Assembly (NCBI RefSeq): GCF_001269655.1
Contig: NZ_LHVE01000020.1
Location: 434,001 to 498,000 of the forward strand
Direction of reading: 5' to 3'
Source: Pseudomonas thivervalensis
GTDB taxonomy: Bacteria; Pseudomonadota; Gammaproteobacteria; Pseudomonadales; Pseudomonadaceae
Length of the DNA: 64,000 bases
In this document: positions 35,981 to 44,255 of the stretch, piece after piece
Layout of the letters: each line of letters opens with the position of its first letter
How positions within the stretch are numbered: position 1 is the first letter of the stretch
Notes under the pieces: generated by a model
What the model was told of the DNA's origin: nothing
Seen by the model: only the letters and a program-made list of their open reading frames with translations
Database searches by the model: none
Made by a program: the position numbers and the translations under genes

Positions 35981-36244
35981 ATGGCCCGCGTAACCGTTGA
36001 AGACTGCCTAGAACACGTGGAAAACCGCTTTGAGCTGGTCATGCTCTCTACCAAGCGTGCCCGTCAACTGGCCACCGGCGGCAAAGAGCCATTGGTCCAG
36101 TGGGAAAACGACAAGCCTACCGTGGTAGCGCTGCGTGAAATCGCCGAAGGTCTGATGAGCTACGAGTTCATCGCCAACGCTGAAATCGTTGAAGACGAAC
36201 CGCTGTTCGCAGCGTTCGAGGACGAGTCCAACGAGGCGGTCTAA
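35981..36244 (+). CDS. rpoZ: RNA polymerase omega subunit
   Basis: An 87-residue omega subunit starting MARVTVEDCLEHVENRFEL, with the conserved STKRARQLATGG and NDKPTVVALREIAEG. It assists RNA polymerase assembly and forms part of a ppGpp-binding site. ATG at 35981 follows GAGGA; the frame is open further upstream but that portion is noncoding leader. Position between gmk and spoT is the standard gammaproteobacterial arrangement. Confidence 0.97.
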   Translation: MARVTVEDCLEHVENRFELVMLSTKRARQLATGGKEPLVQWENDKPTVVALREIAEGLMSYEFIANAEIVEDEPLFAAFEDESNEAV

Positions 36245-36304
36245 GCCTATGCCTGGTCGACGTAGCACGGCGCGGGGTCACAGCAAACGGCAGGAGTCAT
36301 CATC

Positions 36305-38410
36305 ATGCCGAGCATAGACGCCCTCGCCGATCGCTTATCGGCCTACCTCGGCACGGACCAGGTCAACCTGGTCCGCCGAGCCTATTTCTACGCCGAACAA
36401 GCCCACGACGGCCAGCGCCGCCGCAGCGGCGAGGCGTACGTCACGCACCCGCTCGCCGTGGCAAATATCCTGGCCGACATGCACATGGACCATCAGAGCC
36501 TGATGGCGGCGATGCTGCATGACGTGATCGAAGACACCGGTATTGCCAAGGAAGCGCTGCAAGCGCAGTTCGGCGAAACCGTGGCCGAACTGGTCGACGG
36601 GGTCAGCAAACTGACCCAGATGAACTTCGAGACCAAGGCCGAGGCCCAGGCCGAAAACTTCCAGAAAATGGCCATGGCCATGGCCCGCGACATCCGCGTG
36701 ATCCTGGTCAAGCTCGCCGACCGCCTGCACAACATGCGCACCCTGGAAGTACTCTCCGGCGAAAAGCGCCGGCGCATCGCCAAGGAAACCCTGGAAATCT
36801 ACGCACCCATCGCCAATCGCCTGGGCATGCATGCGATCCGCATCGAGTTCGAAGACCTGGGCTTCAAGGCCATGCACCCGATGCGTTCGGCGCGGATCAA
36901 CCAGGCCGTCAAGCGCGCTCGGGGCAACCGCAAGGAAATCGTCAACAAGATCGAAGAGTCCCTGAGCCATTGCCTGGCGATCGACGGCATCGAAGGCGAA
37001 GTCAGCGGGCGGCAGAAACACCTCTACGGCATCTACAAGAAAATGCGCGGCAAGCGTCGGGCCTTCAACGAGATCATGGACGTCTATGCGTTCCGGATCA
37101 TCGTCGACAAGGTCGACACCTGCTACCGCGTGCTGGGTGCTGTACATAATTTGTACAAACCGTTGCCGGGGCGTTTCAAGGATTACATCGCGATCCCCAA
37201 GGCCAACGGCTACCAGTCGCTGCACACCACGCTCTTCGGCATGCACGGCGTGCCGATCGAAATCCAGATCCGCACCCGCGAAATGGAAGAGATGGCCAAC
37301 AACGGCATCGCCGCCCACTGGCTCTACAAATCCAGCGGCGACGAACAACCCAAGAGCACCCATGCTCGCGCCCGGCAATGGGTCAAGGGCGTGTTGGAAA
37401 TGCAGCAGCGCGCCGGCAATTCCCTGGAATTCATCGAGAGCGTGAAGATCGACCTGTTCCCGGACGAGGTCTATGTCTTCACGCCCAAGGGCCGGATCAT
37501 GGAGCTGCCCAAAGGCTCCACGGCCGTGGACTTTGCCTATGCAGTGCACACCGACGTCGGCAATAGCTGCATTGCATGCCGTATCAATCGGCGCCTGGCA
37601 CCGTTGTCCGAACCATTGCAAAGCGGCTCCACGGTGGAGATCGTCAGCGCCCCCGGCGCGCGACCCAACCCGGCGTGGCTCAACTTCGTGGTCACCGGCA
37701 AGGCCCGCACCCATATCCGTCACGCGCTGAAGCTGCAACGTCGCTCCGAGTCCATCAGCCTCGGCGAACGCCTGCTGAACAAGGTCCTGAACGGCTTCGA
37801 CAGCTCCCTGGACAAGATTCCGGGCGAGCGTGTGCAAGTGATGCTCCACGAATACCGCCTCGAATTGATCGAAGACCTGCTCGAAGACATCGGCCTGGGC
37901 AATCGCATGGCCTATGTCGTCGCCCGCCGCCTGCTCGGCGAAGGCGAACAGTTGCCAAGCCCCGAAGGCCCGCTGGCGATTCGCGGTACCGAAGGCCTGG
38001 TGCTCAGCTATGCCAAGTGTTGCACGCCGATCCCGGGCGACCCGATTGTCGGCCACCTGTCCGCCGGCAAGGGGATGGTGGTGCACCTGGACAACTGCCG
38101 CAACATCAGCGAAATCCGCCACAACCCGGAAAAATGCATCCAGCTCTCCTGGGCCAAGGATGTCACCGGCGAATTCAACGTCGAGCTGCGGGTCGAGCTG
38201 GAGCATCAGCGTGGCCTGATCGCCCTGCTGGCCAGCAGCGTCAACGCCGCCGACGGCAACATCGAAAAAATCAGCATGGACGAGCGCGATGGTCGCATCA
38301 GCGTCGTCCAATTGGTGGTCAGCGTGCACGACCGCGTGCACCTGGCCCGTGTGATCAAGAAACTGCGCGCCCTGACCGGCGTTATCCGCATCACTCGCAT
38401 GCGTGCATAG
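36305..38410 (+). CDS. spoT: Bifunctional (p)ppGpp synthetase/hydrolase SpoT
   Basis: A 701-residue RSH-family enzyme. The HD hydrolase domain (about 45-145) keeps the metal motif HDVIED and the later RLHNMRTL. The synthetase domain (about 200-330) contains YKKMRGKRRAFNEIMDVYAFR and KANGYQSLHTT. TGS (about 390-445) and C-terminal ACT (about 625-701) regulatory domains follow. It sets ppGpp level in response to fatty acid, carbon and iron starvation. Clustered with rpoZ, whose product helps bind ppGpp, and followed 33 bases later by ridA. Confidence 0.97.
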   Translation: MPSIDALADRLSAYLGTDQVNLVRRAYFYAEQAHDGQRRRSGEAYVTHPLAVANILADMHMDHQSLMAAMLHDVIEDTGIAKEALQAQFGETVAELVDGVSKLTQMNFETKAEAQAENFQKMAMAMARDIRVILVKLADRLHNMRTLEVLSGEKRRRIAKETLEIYAPIANRLGMHAIRIEFEDLGFKAMHPMRSARINQAVKRARGNRKEIVNKIEESLSHCLAIDGIEGEVSGRQKHLYGIYKKMRGKRRAFNEIMDVYAFRIIVDKVDTCYRVLGAVHNLYKPLPGRFKDYIAIPKANGYQSLHTTLFGMHGVPIEIQIRTREMEEMANNGIAAHWLYKSSGDEQPKSTHARARQWVKGVLEMQQRAGNSLEFIESVKIDLFPDEVYVFTPKGRIMELPKGSTAVDFAYAVHTDVGNSCIACRINRRLAPLSEPLQSGSTVEIVSAPGARPNPAWLNFVVTGKARTHIRHALKLQRRSESISLGERLLNKVLNGFDSSLDKIPGERVQVMLHEYRLELIEDLLEDIGLGNRMAYVVARRLLGEGEQLPSPEGPLAIRGTEGLVLSYAKCCTPIPGDPIVGHLSAGKGMVVHLDNCRNISEIRHNPEKCIQLSWAKDVTGEFNVELRVELEHQRGLIALLASSVNAADGNIEKISMDERDGRISVVQLVVSVHDRVHLARVIKKLRALTGVIRITRMRA

Positions 38411-38443
38411 CGCCGCAATAGCCCAATCTACAAGGAGTCATCA

Positions 38444-38824
38444 ATGACCAAGACCGTTATTTCCAGCGACAAGGCCCCGGCCGCCATCGGTACTTACTCC
38501 CAGGCGATCAAGGCCGGCAACACCGTGTACATGTCGGGCCAGATCCCACTGGACCCGAAGACCATGGAGCTGGTGGAAGGCTTCGAAGCCCAGACCGTGC
38601 AGGTGTTCGAAAACCTCAAGGCCGTGGCCGAGGCCGCTGGCGGTTCGTTCAAGGACATCGTCAAGCTGAACATCTTCCTCACCGACCTGAGTCACTTCGC
38701 CAAGGTCAACGAGATCATGGGCAAGTACTTCGACCAGCCTTACCCTGCCCGCGCCGCCATCGGCGTAGCGGCCCTGCCGAAGGGCTCGCAGGTCGAGATG
38801 GATGCCATCCTGGTCCTCGAGTAA
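38444..38824 (+). CDS. ridA: RidA family reactive imine deaminase
   Basis: A 126-residue canonical RidA. The start MTKTVISSDKAPAAIGTYSQ matches the enteric protein, the active-site arginine is expected in YPARAAIGVAALPKGSQVE, and the family signature there is intact. It hydrolyses 2-aminoacrylate released by PLP enzymes, protecting targets from damage. Placement after spoT is conserved in Pseudomonas. It is more typical of the archetype than the paralogue in the dad operon (11769). Confidence 0.95.
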   Translation: MTKTVISSDKAPAAIGTYSQAIKAGNTVYMSGQIPLDPKTMELVEGFEAQTVQVFENLKAVAEAAGGSFKDIVKLNIFLTDLSHFAKVNEIMGKYFDQPYPARAAIGVAALPKGSQVEMDAILVLE

Positions 38825-38830
38825 TCAGGT

Positions 38831-38859
38831 CGGCGCAGCCTCCCCCGCTGCGCCGTTTT
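38831..38859 (+). terminator. Terminator after ridA
   Basis: Nine-bp perfect stem CGGCGCAGC/GCTGCGCCG with a CTCCCCC loop and a TTTT tail, between ridA and the lipoprotein gene. Confidence 0.85.
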
Positions 38860-38879
38860 CGTCTTGAAAGGATTCCACC

Positions 38880-39620
38880 ATGCGCAAAGCGCTTGCTCTC
38901 TCGTTGGCAGCCCTGCTTCTGGGCGGCTGCGCCAGCGACCCTGCCGACCGTGACATCAGCGGCACCTGGATCAACCAGGCGGCCATCGACGCTGCCGCCA
39001 AGGGCGGTCCGCTGCGCGAAGCGCTGCAAGGCTACGGCCCGAACCTGGAATGGGACGTCAACACCCGGGCCGGCCAGGCGCGCTACACCAATGGTTTTGA
39101 AAACGTCGAAGGCAAGTTGCTGGGCGAAGAAGACGGCGCCTGGAAAGTCGACTTCTACGGCAGCTCCGCTAGCGAACTCAAGCGCGACGGCGACCAATTG
39201 AGCCAGGCCGCCACCGAGAACGAACCGCAGCAGGTGTTCGAGCGCGCGCAAGTGCAGGTACCGGAAGGCGCACCGATCGGTGCCAGTTTCGAGCGCGCAC
39301 TGTATACCGCCTACCTGGGTGGCAGCTGGAAAATCGCCGAAGGCCCCGGCCAGGGTGCCAGCGTGCAATTCCAGCCCGACGGCCAGGTCAGCGGCCTGCC
39401 GGGTGCTGATCGCTACGCCTTGTGCCTGGCCGGCGATTGCGCCTCCATGAGCGGTGGCAACGACAACATCTGGCTACAACAGAACGGCCAGGGCAATACC
39501 TGGATCTTTGCCCGCGATGGCAAGAAGCTGGAAATTTTCCAGACCGTGAATGCGGCGCTGGCGGATGAAATGCCTTCGTTCACGCCGGGCAACCGGCAGT
39601 GGGTGCTGGAAAAGCAGTAG
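38880..39620 (+). CDS. Predicted lipoprotein of unknown function
   Basis: A 246-residue protein with a lipoprotein signal peptide and lipobox LLGGC at about residues 13-17; the residues after the cysteine are SDPADRD, with no Asp at +2, which favours outer-membrane targeting. The mature part contains no recognised catalytic motif, only acidic, glycine-rich beta-type sequence. The position after the spoT block matches an uncharacterised PAO1 gene near PA5340. I do not recognise its function. Confidence 0.85.
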   Translation: MRKALALSLAALLLGGCASDPADRDISGTWINQAAIDAAAKGGPLREALQGYGPNLEWDVNTRAGQARYTNGFENVEGKLLGEEDGAWKVDFYGSSASELKRDGDQLSQAATENEPQQVFERAQVQVPEGAPIGASFERALYTAYLGGSWKIAEGPGQGASVQFQPDGQVSGLPGADRYALCLAGDCASMSGGNDNIWLQQNGQGNTWIFARDGKKLEIFQTVNAALADEMPSFTPGNRQWVLEKQ

Positions 39621-39640
39621 GAGCCACGACGCAACTCTCA

Positions 39641-39732
39641 TGTGGGAGCGGGCTTGCTCGCGAAGACGACATGGCAGTCAACGAAGATGTTGAATGTCAG
39701 GTCCCCTTCGCGAGCAAGCCCGCTCCCACAGG
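39641..39732. repeat. REPIN, type A variant
   Basis: Inverted arms with the variant core GTGGGAGCGGGCTTGCTCGC and a compensating change in the other arm (GCGAGCAAGCCCGCTCCCAC), which keeps the stem paired. It lies between convergent genes. Confidence 0.9.
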
Positions 39733-39753
39733 CGTTTTTGGGTGTCAGGCTAA

Positions 39754-40611
39754 TCAGCAGCGCCCTTCCAGAATCGCCGCATAGCCCTCGCGAAAACTCG
39801 GATAACGCGGCGTCCATCCCAGGGCCTTCGCCCGGGCATTGCTGCAGCGCTTGCTGCCGGCGCGACGCACACTGGCGTCTTCGGCCCACTCGGTCACGCC
39901 CATGAACTCCCGCAACCAGCCCACCACTTCAGCCAGTGGCGCGGGGGCGTCGTCGACACCGATGTAGCAATCATCCAGCGCTTTGCCCTGACGATCAGCC
40001 TCCAGCAGAAACGCCAGCAAGCCGGCCGCGTCGTCGGCGTGGATGCGATTGGCGTACAGCGGCGGGTCGATCACCACGCGATAACCTTGGCGCACCTGGC
40101 TCAGCAGCCATTCCCGACCCGGTCCATAGATGCCGGTCAGGCGCACGCGGCTGGCCGGGATGCCACTGTCCAGCGCCACTTGCTCGGCTTCGAGCATCAG
40201 CCGACCGGAATAACCGCCGGCCACGGTGGGCGAGGTTTCATCCACCCACTCACCCTGCTGCTGCCCATAAACGCTGCTGCTGGACACAAAAAGCAGACGT
40301 TTGGGTCGCTGCCCGTGCTGCTTCAGCCAGCCCAACACATGTTGCAACCCTTCGACGTAAGCCGTGCGGTAACCCGCTTCGTCATGGTCCGTGGCGGCAG
40401 CGCTGTACACCAGGTAGTCCAACGGCCCGGTGGGCCAGTCGGTGGGGCATTGCTCGCTGAACAAGTCCCCCGCCACTCCGATCACGCCGGCAGGCAGGTT
40501 CGAAACCGTGCGCCGCAAGCCATGGACCTGCCATTGTTCGGCCAATAATTGGCGGGCCAGGCGGCCACCGATATCACCGCAGCCGGCGATCAAAACAGAA
40601 GGCGCGGACAT
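39754..40611 (-). CDS. NAD-dependent epimerase/dehydratase family (extended SDR) protein
   Basis: A 285-residue Rossmann-fold protein with the N-terminal nucleotide motif IAGCGDIGGRLARQLL. The extended-SDR strand-5 serine pattern LLFVSSSSVYG is present. The catalytic Tyr-x-x-x-Lys is not: the expected place reads GGYSGRLMLEAE, with arginine three residues and leucine four residues after the tyrosine. It may therefore bind NAD(P) without normal dehydrogenase chemistry. ATG at 40611 follows GAGGAG. Substrate is unknown. Confidence 0.87.
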   Translation of the reverse strand: MSAPSVLIAGCGDIGGRLARQLLAEQWQVHGLRRTVSNLPAGVIGVAGDLFSEQCPTDWPTGPLDYLVYSAAATDHDEAGYRTAYVEGLQHVLGWLKQHGQRPKRLLFVSSSSVYGQQQGEWVDETSPTVAGGYSGRLMLEAEQVALDSGIPASRVRLTGIYGPGREWLLSQVRQGYRVVIDPPLYANRIHADDAAGLLAFLLEADRQGKALDDCYIGVDDAPAPLAEVVGWLREFMGVTEWAEDASVRRAGSKRCSNARAKALGWTPRYPSFREGYAAILEGRC

Positions 40612-40697
40612 CAAGAACTCCTCTGGCAAAGCCGCAGACTAGCCTCCATGGGGGACGAGCGGCTAGCCGTGCGACAAAAAAAGTAACTGTATTACTT

Positions 40698-40726
40698 TTG
40701 TTAACAAGAATTACTTGCAATAATGC
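40698..40726 (+). promoter_or_regulatory. exbB promoter with overlapping Fur-box-like sequence
   Basis: TTGTTA at 40698-40703 and TAATGC at 40721-40726 are separated by 17 bases. The sequence between (40702-40720, TAACAAGAATTACTTGCAA) matches 15 of 19 positions of a Pseudomonas Fur-box variant as I remember it. A repressor there would block the promoter under iron-replete conditions, as expected for a TonB system. Confidence 0.5.
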
Positions 40727-40799
40727 ACGCCACTTTTGTTCTCGGCCCTACGAGGCCTGGAAGAACATCAACCTTCTTTTTTCCTCAGGTCCGGCCAGC

Positions 40800-41780
40800 A
40801 TGAAACGCTCTCTATCCCCCGCTTCGCCAACCAATCGACCTCGTGCCTGGAGCACGGTAGCCGCCTTGCTGTTCAGCCTGCTGCTGGCGCCTGCCGCCGC
40901 GTTCGCCGATGCACAGACGCCCGCCACGCCCCCTGCCACGCCTGCGGCCGCTGCACCTGCCGCCCAGGCACCGGCCGACCCGGCCGCTCCTGTGGCGACG
41001 CCGATAGCCACCGATCCGGCCCAAGCCGTCGAGGCTGACGCACCTGAAGTGCTCGAAGCCGACAACACCCTGGGCATGGCCCACGACCTGTCGCCATGGG
41101 GCATGTACAAAAACGCCGACATCATCGTCAAGATCGTGATGATCGGCCTGGCCATCGCCTCGATCATCACCTGGACCATCTGGATCGCCAAAGGCTTCGA
41201 GCTGCTGGGTGCCAAGCGCCGCTTGCGCGGTGAAATCGCCGCCCTGAAGAAAGCCACCACCCTCAAGGAAGCGAGTGCCAGCGCCGCGAAGGAAGGCACC
41301 CTCGCCAACCTGCTGGTGCATGACGCCCTCGAAGAGATGCGCCTGTCGGCCAACAGCCGCGAGAAGGAAGGCATCAAGGAACGCGTGAGCTTCCGCCTCG
41401 AGCGCCTGGTCGCCGCCTGCGGCCGCAACATGAGCAGCGGCACCGGCGTACTCGCCACCATCGGTTCCACCGCACCGTTCGTCGGTCTGTTCGGCACCGT
41501 GTGGGGCATCATGAACAGCTTCATCGGCATCGCCAAGACCCAGACCACCAACCTCGCCGTCGTCGCTCCCGGTATCGCCGAAGCCCTGCTGGCAACGGCA
41601 CTGGGCCTGGTCGCAGCGATCCCGGCCGTAGTGATCTACAACGTCTTCGCGCGCTCCATTGCCGGCTACAAGGCCCAGGTCTCCGACGCTTCGGCCGAAG
41701 TCCTGCTGCTGGTCAGCCGTGACCTCGATCACCTGCCGACCGAGCGCAGCTCGCAACCGCACATGGTGAAAGTGGGGTAA
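40800..41780 (+). CDS. exbB: TonB-system energizer ExbB
   Basis: A 326-residue MotA/TolQ/ExbB proton-channel protein with a long N-terminal extension: a signal-like hydrophobic segment (about 18-35), then an Ala/Pro-rich periplasmic stretch, then the three-helix core. The core shows the conserved GVLATIGSTAPFVGLFGTVWGIMNSF and VAPGIAEALLATALGLVAAIPA. Extended ExbB proteins are usual in Pseudomonas. It is first in exbB-exbD-tonB, with exbD six bases away. ATG at 40800 is the most upstream sensible start. Confidence 0.94.
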   Translation: MKRSLSPASPTNRPRAWSTVAALLFSLLLAPAAAFADAQTPATPPATPAAAAPAAQAPADPAAPVATPIATDPAQAVEADAPEVLEADNTLGMAHDLSPWGMYKNADIIVKIVMIGLAIASIITWTIWIAKGFELLGAKRRLRGEIAALKKATTLKEASASAAKEGTLANLLVHDALEEMRLSANSREKEGIKERVSFRLERLVAACGRNMSSGTGVLATIGSTAPFVGLFGTVWGIMNSFIGIAKTQTTNLAVVAPGIAEALLATALGLVAAIPAVVIYNVFARSIAGYKAQVSDASAEVLLLVSRDLDHLPTERSSQPHMVKVG

Positions 41781-41786
41781 TCGGCC

Positions 41787-42215
41787 ATGGGCCTGCATTT
41801 GAAAGAAGGCGCAGACGACGATCTGGCCGAGAACCACGAAATCAACGTCACACCGTTCATCGACGTGATGCTGGTGCTGTTGATCATCTTCATGGTGGCG
41901 GCCCCGCTGGCCACCGTGGACATCAAGGTTGACCTGCCCGCGTCGACGGCCAAGCCTTCGCCGCGGCCGGAAAAACCGGTATTCCTCAGCGTCAAGGCCG
42001 ACCAGCGCCTGTTCCTCGGTGAAGAAGAGGTCAAGGCCGACACCCTCGGCGCGACCCTCGACGCCAAGACCCAGGGCAAGAAGGACACGACGATCTTCTT
42101 CCAGGCCGATAAAGGCGTGGACTACGGCGACCTGATGAGCGTGATGGACGCGCTGCGAAGCGCCGGCTACCTGAAGGTCGGCCTGGTCGGGCTCGAGACG
42201 GCGCCCAAGAAATGA
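41787..42215 (+). CDS. exbD: TonB-system energizer ExbD
   Basis: A 142-residue biopolymer-transport protein with a single N-terminal transmembrane helix (about 20-43) starting INVTPFIDVMLVLLIIFMVA. The conserved membrane aspartate that conducts protons lies in FIDVMLVLL. The periplasmic domain follows. It works with ExbB to couple proton-motive force to TonB. Its stop overlaps the tonB start by four bases, showing translational coupling. Confidence 0.95.
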   Translation: MGLHLKEGADDDLAENHEINVTPFIDVMLVLLIIFMVAAPLATVDIKVDLPASTAKPSPRPEKPVFLSVKADQRLFLGEEEVKADTLGATLDAKTQGKKDTTIFFQADKGVDYGDLMSVMDALRSAGYLKVGLVGLETAPKK

Positions 42216-42970
42216 TCACGACGCGCCAAAAGCTGACGCGTTACAGCGGTAGCCTGGCCGTGGTGCTGGGCGTGCATGCGCTCGCCATCGCCCTGGCGCT
42301 GAACTGGACTTCGCGCCCGCCCATCGAATTGCCGCCCCAGGCAATGATGGTCGAGCTGGCGCCGGTCCCAGCGCCACCGCCACCGGCACCGCCAAAAGTC
42401 GTCACACCGCCGAAACCGCCCGAGCCGGTGGAAGAGCTGCCGCTGCCTAAACTCGCCGAAGCACCGAAGCCTGAAATCGCCGTGCCCAAGCCGGTCAAGC
42501 CCAAGCCCAAGCCTCAACCGCCCAAACCCAAGCCCGTGGTTGAGAAAAAACCTGAGCCGCCGAAGGAACAGCCGTCGGAGCAGAAACCGAGCGATAGCCC
42601 GCCAACCCAGGCACAGACCGAGAAGTCCGCGCAACCGGCTCCTGGCCCGTCGCCAGCGCAATCGGCTGCCAAGGCCAATTGGCAGGGCACGCTGCTGGCG
42701 CACCTGGGCAAGTACAAGAAGTACCCGCCCAGGGCCCAGCAGATGAACAAGGAAGGCACCAACCGCCTGCGTTTCGTGGTGGATGCCGAAGGCAACGTGT
42801 TGTCATTCGAATTGGTGGGCAGTTCCGGCACGGAGCTGCTGGACCGGGCCACCCTGGAAATGATCCGCCGCGCCCAACCGCTGCCCAAGCCACCGGCGGA
42901 GCTGCTGACCAACGGCACCATCGAACTGACGGCACCGTTTGTGTACTCCATCGACAAGCGCCGGCGTTGA
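42212..42970 (+). CDS. tonB: Energy transducer TonB
   Basis: A 252-residue TonB. An N-terminal transmembrane anchor (about 15-32) is followed by a long Pro/Lys/Glu-rich spacer (about 42-150, with repeats such as PKPKPQPPKPKPVVEKK) and a compact C-terminal domain (about 165-250) that engages the TonB box of outer-membrane receptors. The YPxxA motif reads KYPPRAQQ. Third gene of the exbB-exbD-tonB operon, which should power siderophore and vitamin uptake across the outer membrane. Confidence 0.94.
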   Translation: MITTRQKLTRYSGSLAVVLGVHALAIALALNWTSRPPIELPPQAMMVELAPVPAPPPPAPPKVVTPPKPPEPVEELPLPKLAEAPKPEIAVPKPVKPKPKPQPPKPKPVVEKKPEPPKEQPSEQKPSDSPPTQAQTEKSAQPAPGPSPAQSAAKANWQGTLLAHLGKYKKYPPRAQQMNKEGTNRLRFVVDAEGNVLSFELVGSSGTELLDRATLEMIRRAQPLPKPPAELLTNGTIELTAPFVYSIDKRRR

Positions 42971-43325
42971 GCCAACCTGGCAACCCGATGGCAGGCTGAA
43001 TCCTGTGGCGAGGGAGCTTGCTCCCGCTGGGCCTGTAGGAGCTGTCGAGCGGAGCGAGGCTGCGATCTTTCCCCTGACGCTTGAATCTCAAGCGAAAGAT
43101 CAAAAGATCGCAGCCTTCGGCAGCGCCTACAGCGCAGGCCAGCGGGAGCAAGCTCCCTCGCCACAAAATGGGTACAACCGGCAGAAGGCATCGAAAGATG
43201 CCTTTTTCATATCCGGCAACGACCCTCCAGACATTCGCCAGTGTCACACCGCACCCCCAGTCTGATAACGTGCGTCTATCGATTGCAGCCGGTATGCTTG
43301 GCTCGCAACTTCACGGACGCTCGCC
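42971..43325. other. Intergenic region between tonB and oxyR holding a nested REPIN
   Basis: About 160 of these 355 bases are a composite repeat (separate entry). The remaining 160 bases before oxyR should contain the oxyR promoter; no confident consensus or OxyR site was found by eye. No gene is supported here. Confidence 0.6.
43004..43165. repeat. Composite repeat: type C palindrome nested in a type B REPIN
   Basis: Outer type B arms (GTGGCGAGGGAGCTTGCTCC at the left, complement at the right, ending near 43165) flank an inner type C palindrome at 43034-43131. The inner element runs TGTAGGAGCTGTCGAGC... to ...GCAGCGCCTACA and contains TGCGATCTTT paired with AAAGATCGCA-like sequence. Confidence 0.85.
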
Positions 43326-44246
43326 ATGACCCTCACAGAATTACGCTACATCGTGACCCTCGCCCAAGAGCAGCATTTCGGCCATGCGGCCGAGCGCTGC
43401 CACGTCAGCCAGCCGACGCTGTCGGTGGGTGTGAAAAAACTCGAAGACGAACTCGGTGTGCTGATTTTCGAGCGCAGCAAAAGCGCCGTGCGCCTGACCC
43501 CGGTAGGCGAAGGCATCGTTGCCCAGGCGCAAAAGGTCCTGGAGCAAGCCCAGGGCATTCGCGAACTGGCCCAGGCCGGCAAGAACCAACTGACCGCCCC
43601 GCTGAAAGTCGGCGCGATCTACACCGTCGGCCCGTACCTGTTCCCACACCTGATCCCGCAACTGCACCGGGTCGCCCCGCAGATGCCGTTGTACATCGAA
43701 GAAAACTTCACCCACGTGCTGCGCGACAAGCTGCGCAACGGCGAACTGGACGCGATCATCATCGCCCTGCCGTTCAACGAAGCCGACGTCCTGACCCTGC
43801 CGCTCTACGACGAACCGTTCTACGTCCTGATGCCGGCAGAGCACCCCTGGACCCAGAAAAAAACCATCGACGCCGCCCTGCTCAACGACAAGAGCCTGCT
43901 ACTGCTCGGCGAAGGCCACTGCTTCCGCGACCAGGTGCTCGAAGCCTGCCCGACCCTGACCAAGGGCAGCGAAGGCGCCAAGCACACCACCGTGGAATCC
44001 AGCTCCCTGGAGACCATTCGCCACATGGTCGCGTCGGGCCTGGGCATCTCGATCCTGCCGCTGTCGGCGGTGGACAGCCATCACTATTCCCCCGGCGTGA
44101 TCGAGGTCCGCCCGCTGACGCCACCCGTGCCGTTCCGTACCGTTGCCATCGCCTGGCGCGCCAGTTTCCCGCGGCCCAAGGCCATCGAAATCCTCGCCGA
44201 CTCGATCCGCCTGTGCTCCGTGGCCAAGCCGCCCGCTGGCAAGTAA
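43326..44246 (+). CDS. oxyR: Peroxide-sensing regulator OxyR
   Basis: A 306-residue LysR regulator with the redox pair expected of OxyR: Cys199 in GEGHCF and Cys208 in LEACPT, which form a disulfide under hydrogen peroxide. The helix-turn-helix (about 1-60) contains HFGHAAERCHVSQPTLSVG. It activates catalase and alkyl hydroperoxide reductase genes elsewhere. The pair oxyR-recG, here only nine bases apart, is conserved in Pseudomonas and co-transcribed. Confidence 0.97.
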   Translation: MTLTELRYIVTLAQEQHFGHAAERCHVSQPTLSVGVKKLEDELGVLIFERSKSAVRLTPVGEGIVAQAQKVLEQAQGIRELAQAGKNQLTAPLKVGAIYTVGPYLFPHLIPQLHRVAPQMPLYIEENFTHVLRDKLRNGELDAIIIALPFNEADVLTLPLYDEPFYVLMPAEHPWTQKKTIDAALLNDKSLLLLGEGHCFRDQVLEACPTLTKGSEGAKHTTVESSSLETIRHMVASGLGISILPLSAVDSHHYSPGVIEVRPLTPPVPFRTVAIAWRASFPRPKAIEILADSIRLCSVAKPPAGK

Positions 44247-44255
44247 GCCGCAGTC

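Noticed and set aside
36335..38341. Open frame of 668 codons opposite spoT
   Set aside because: Antisense shadow of a conserved gene with no family resemblance.
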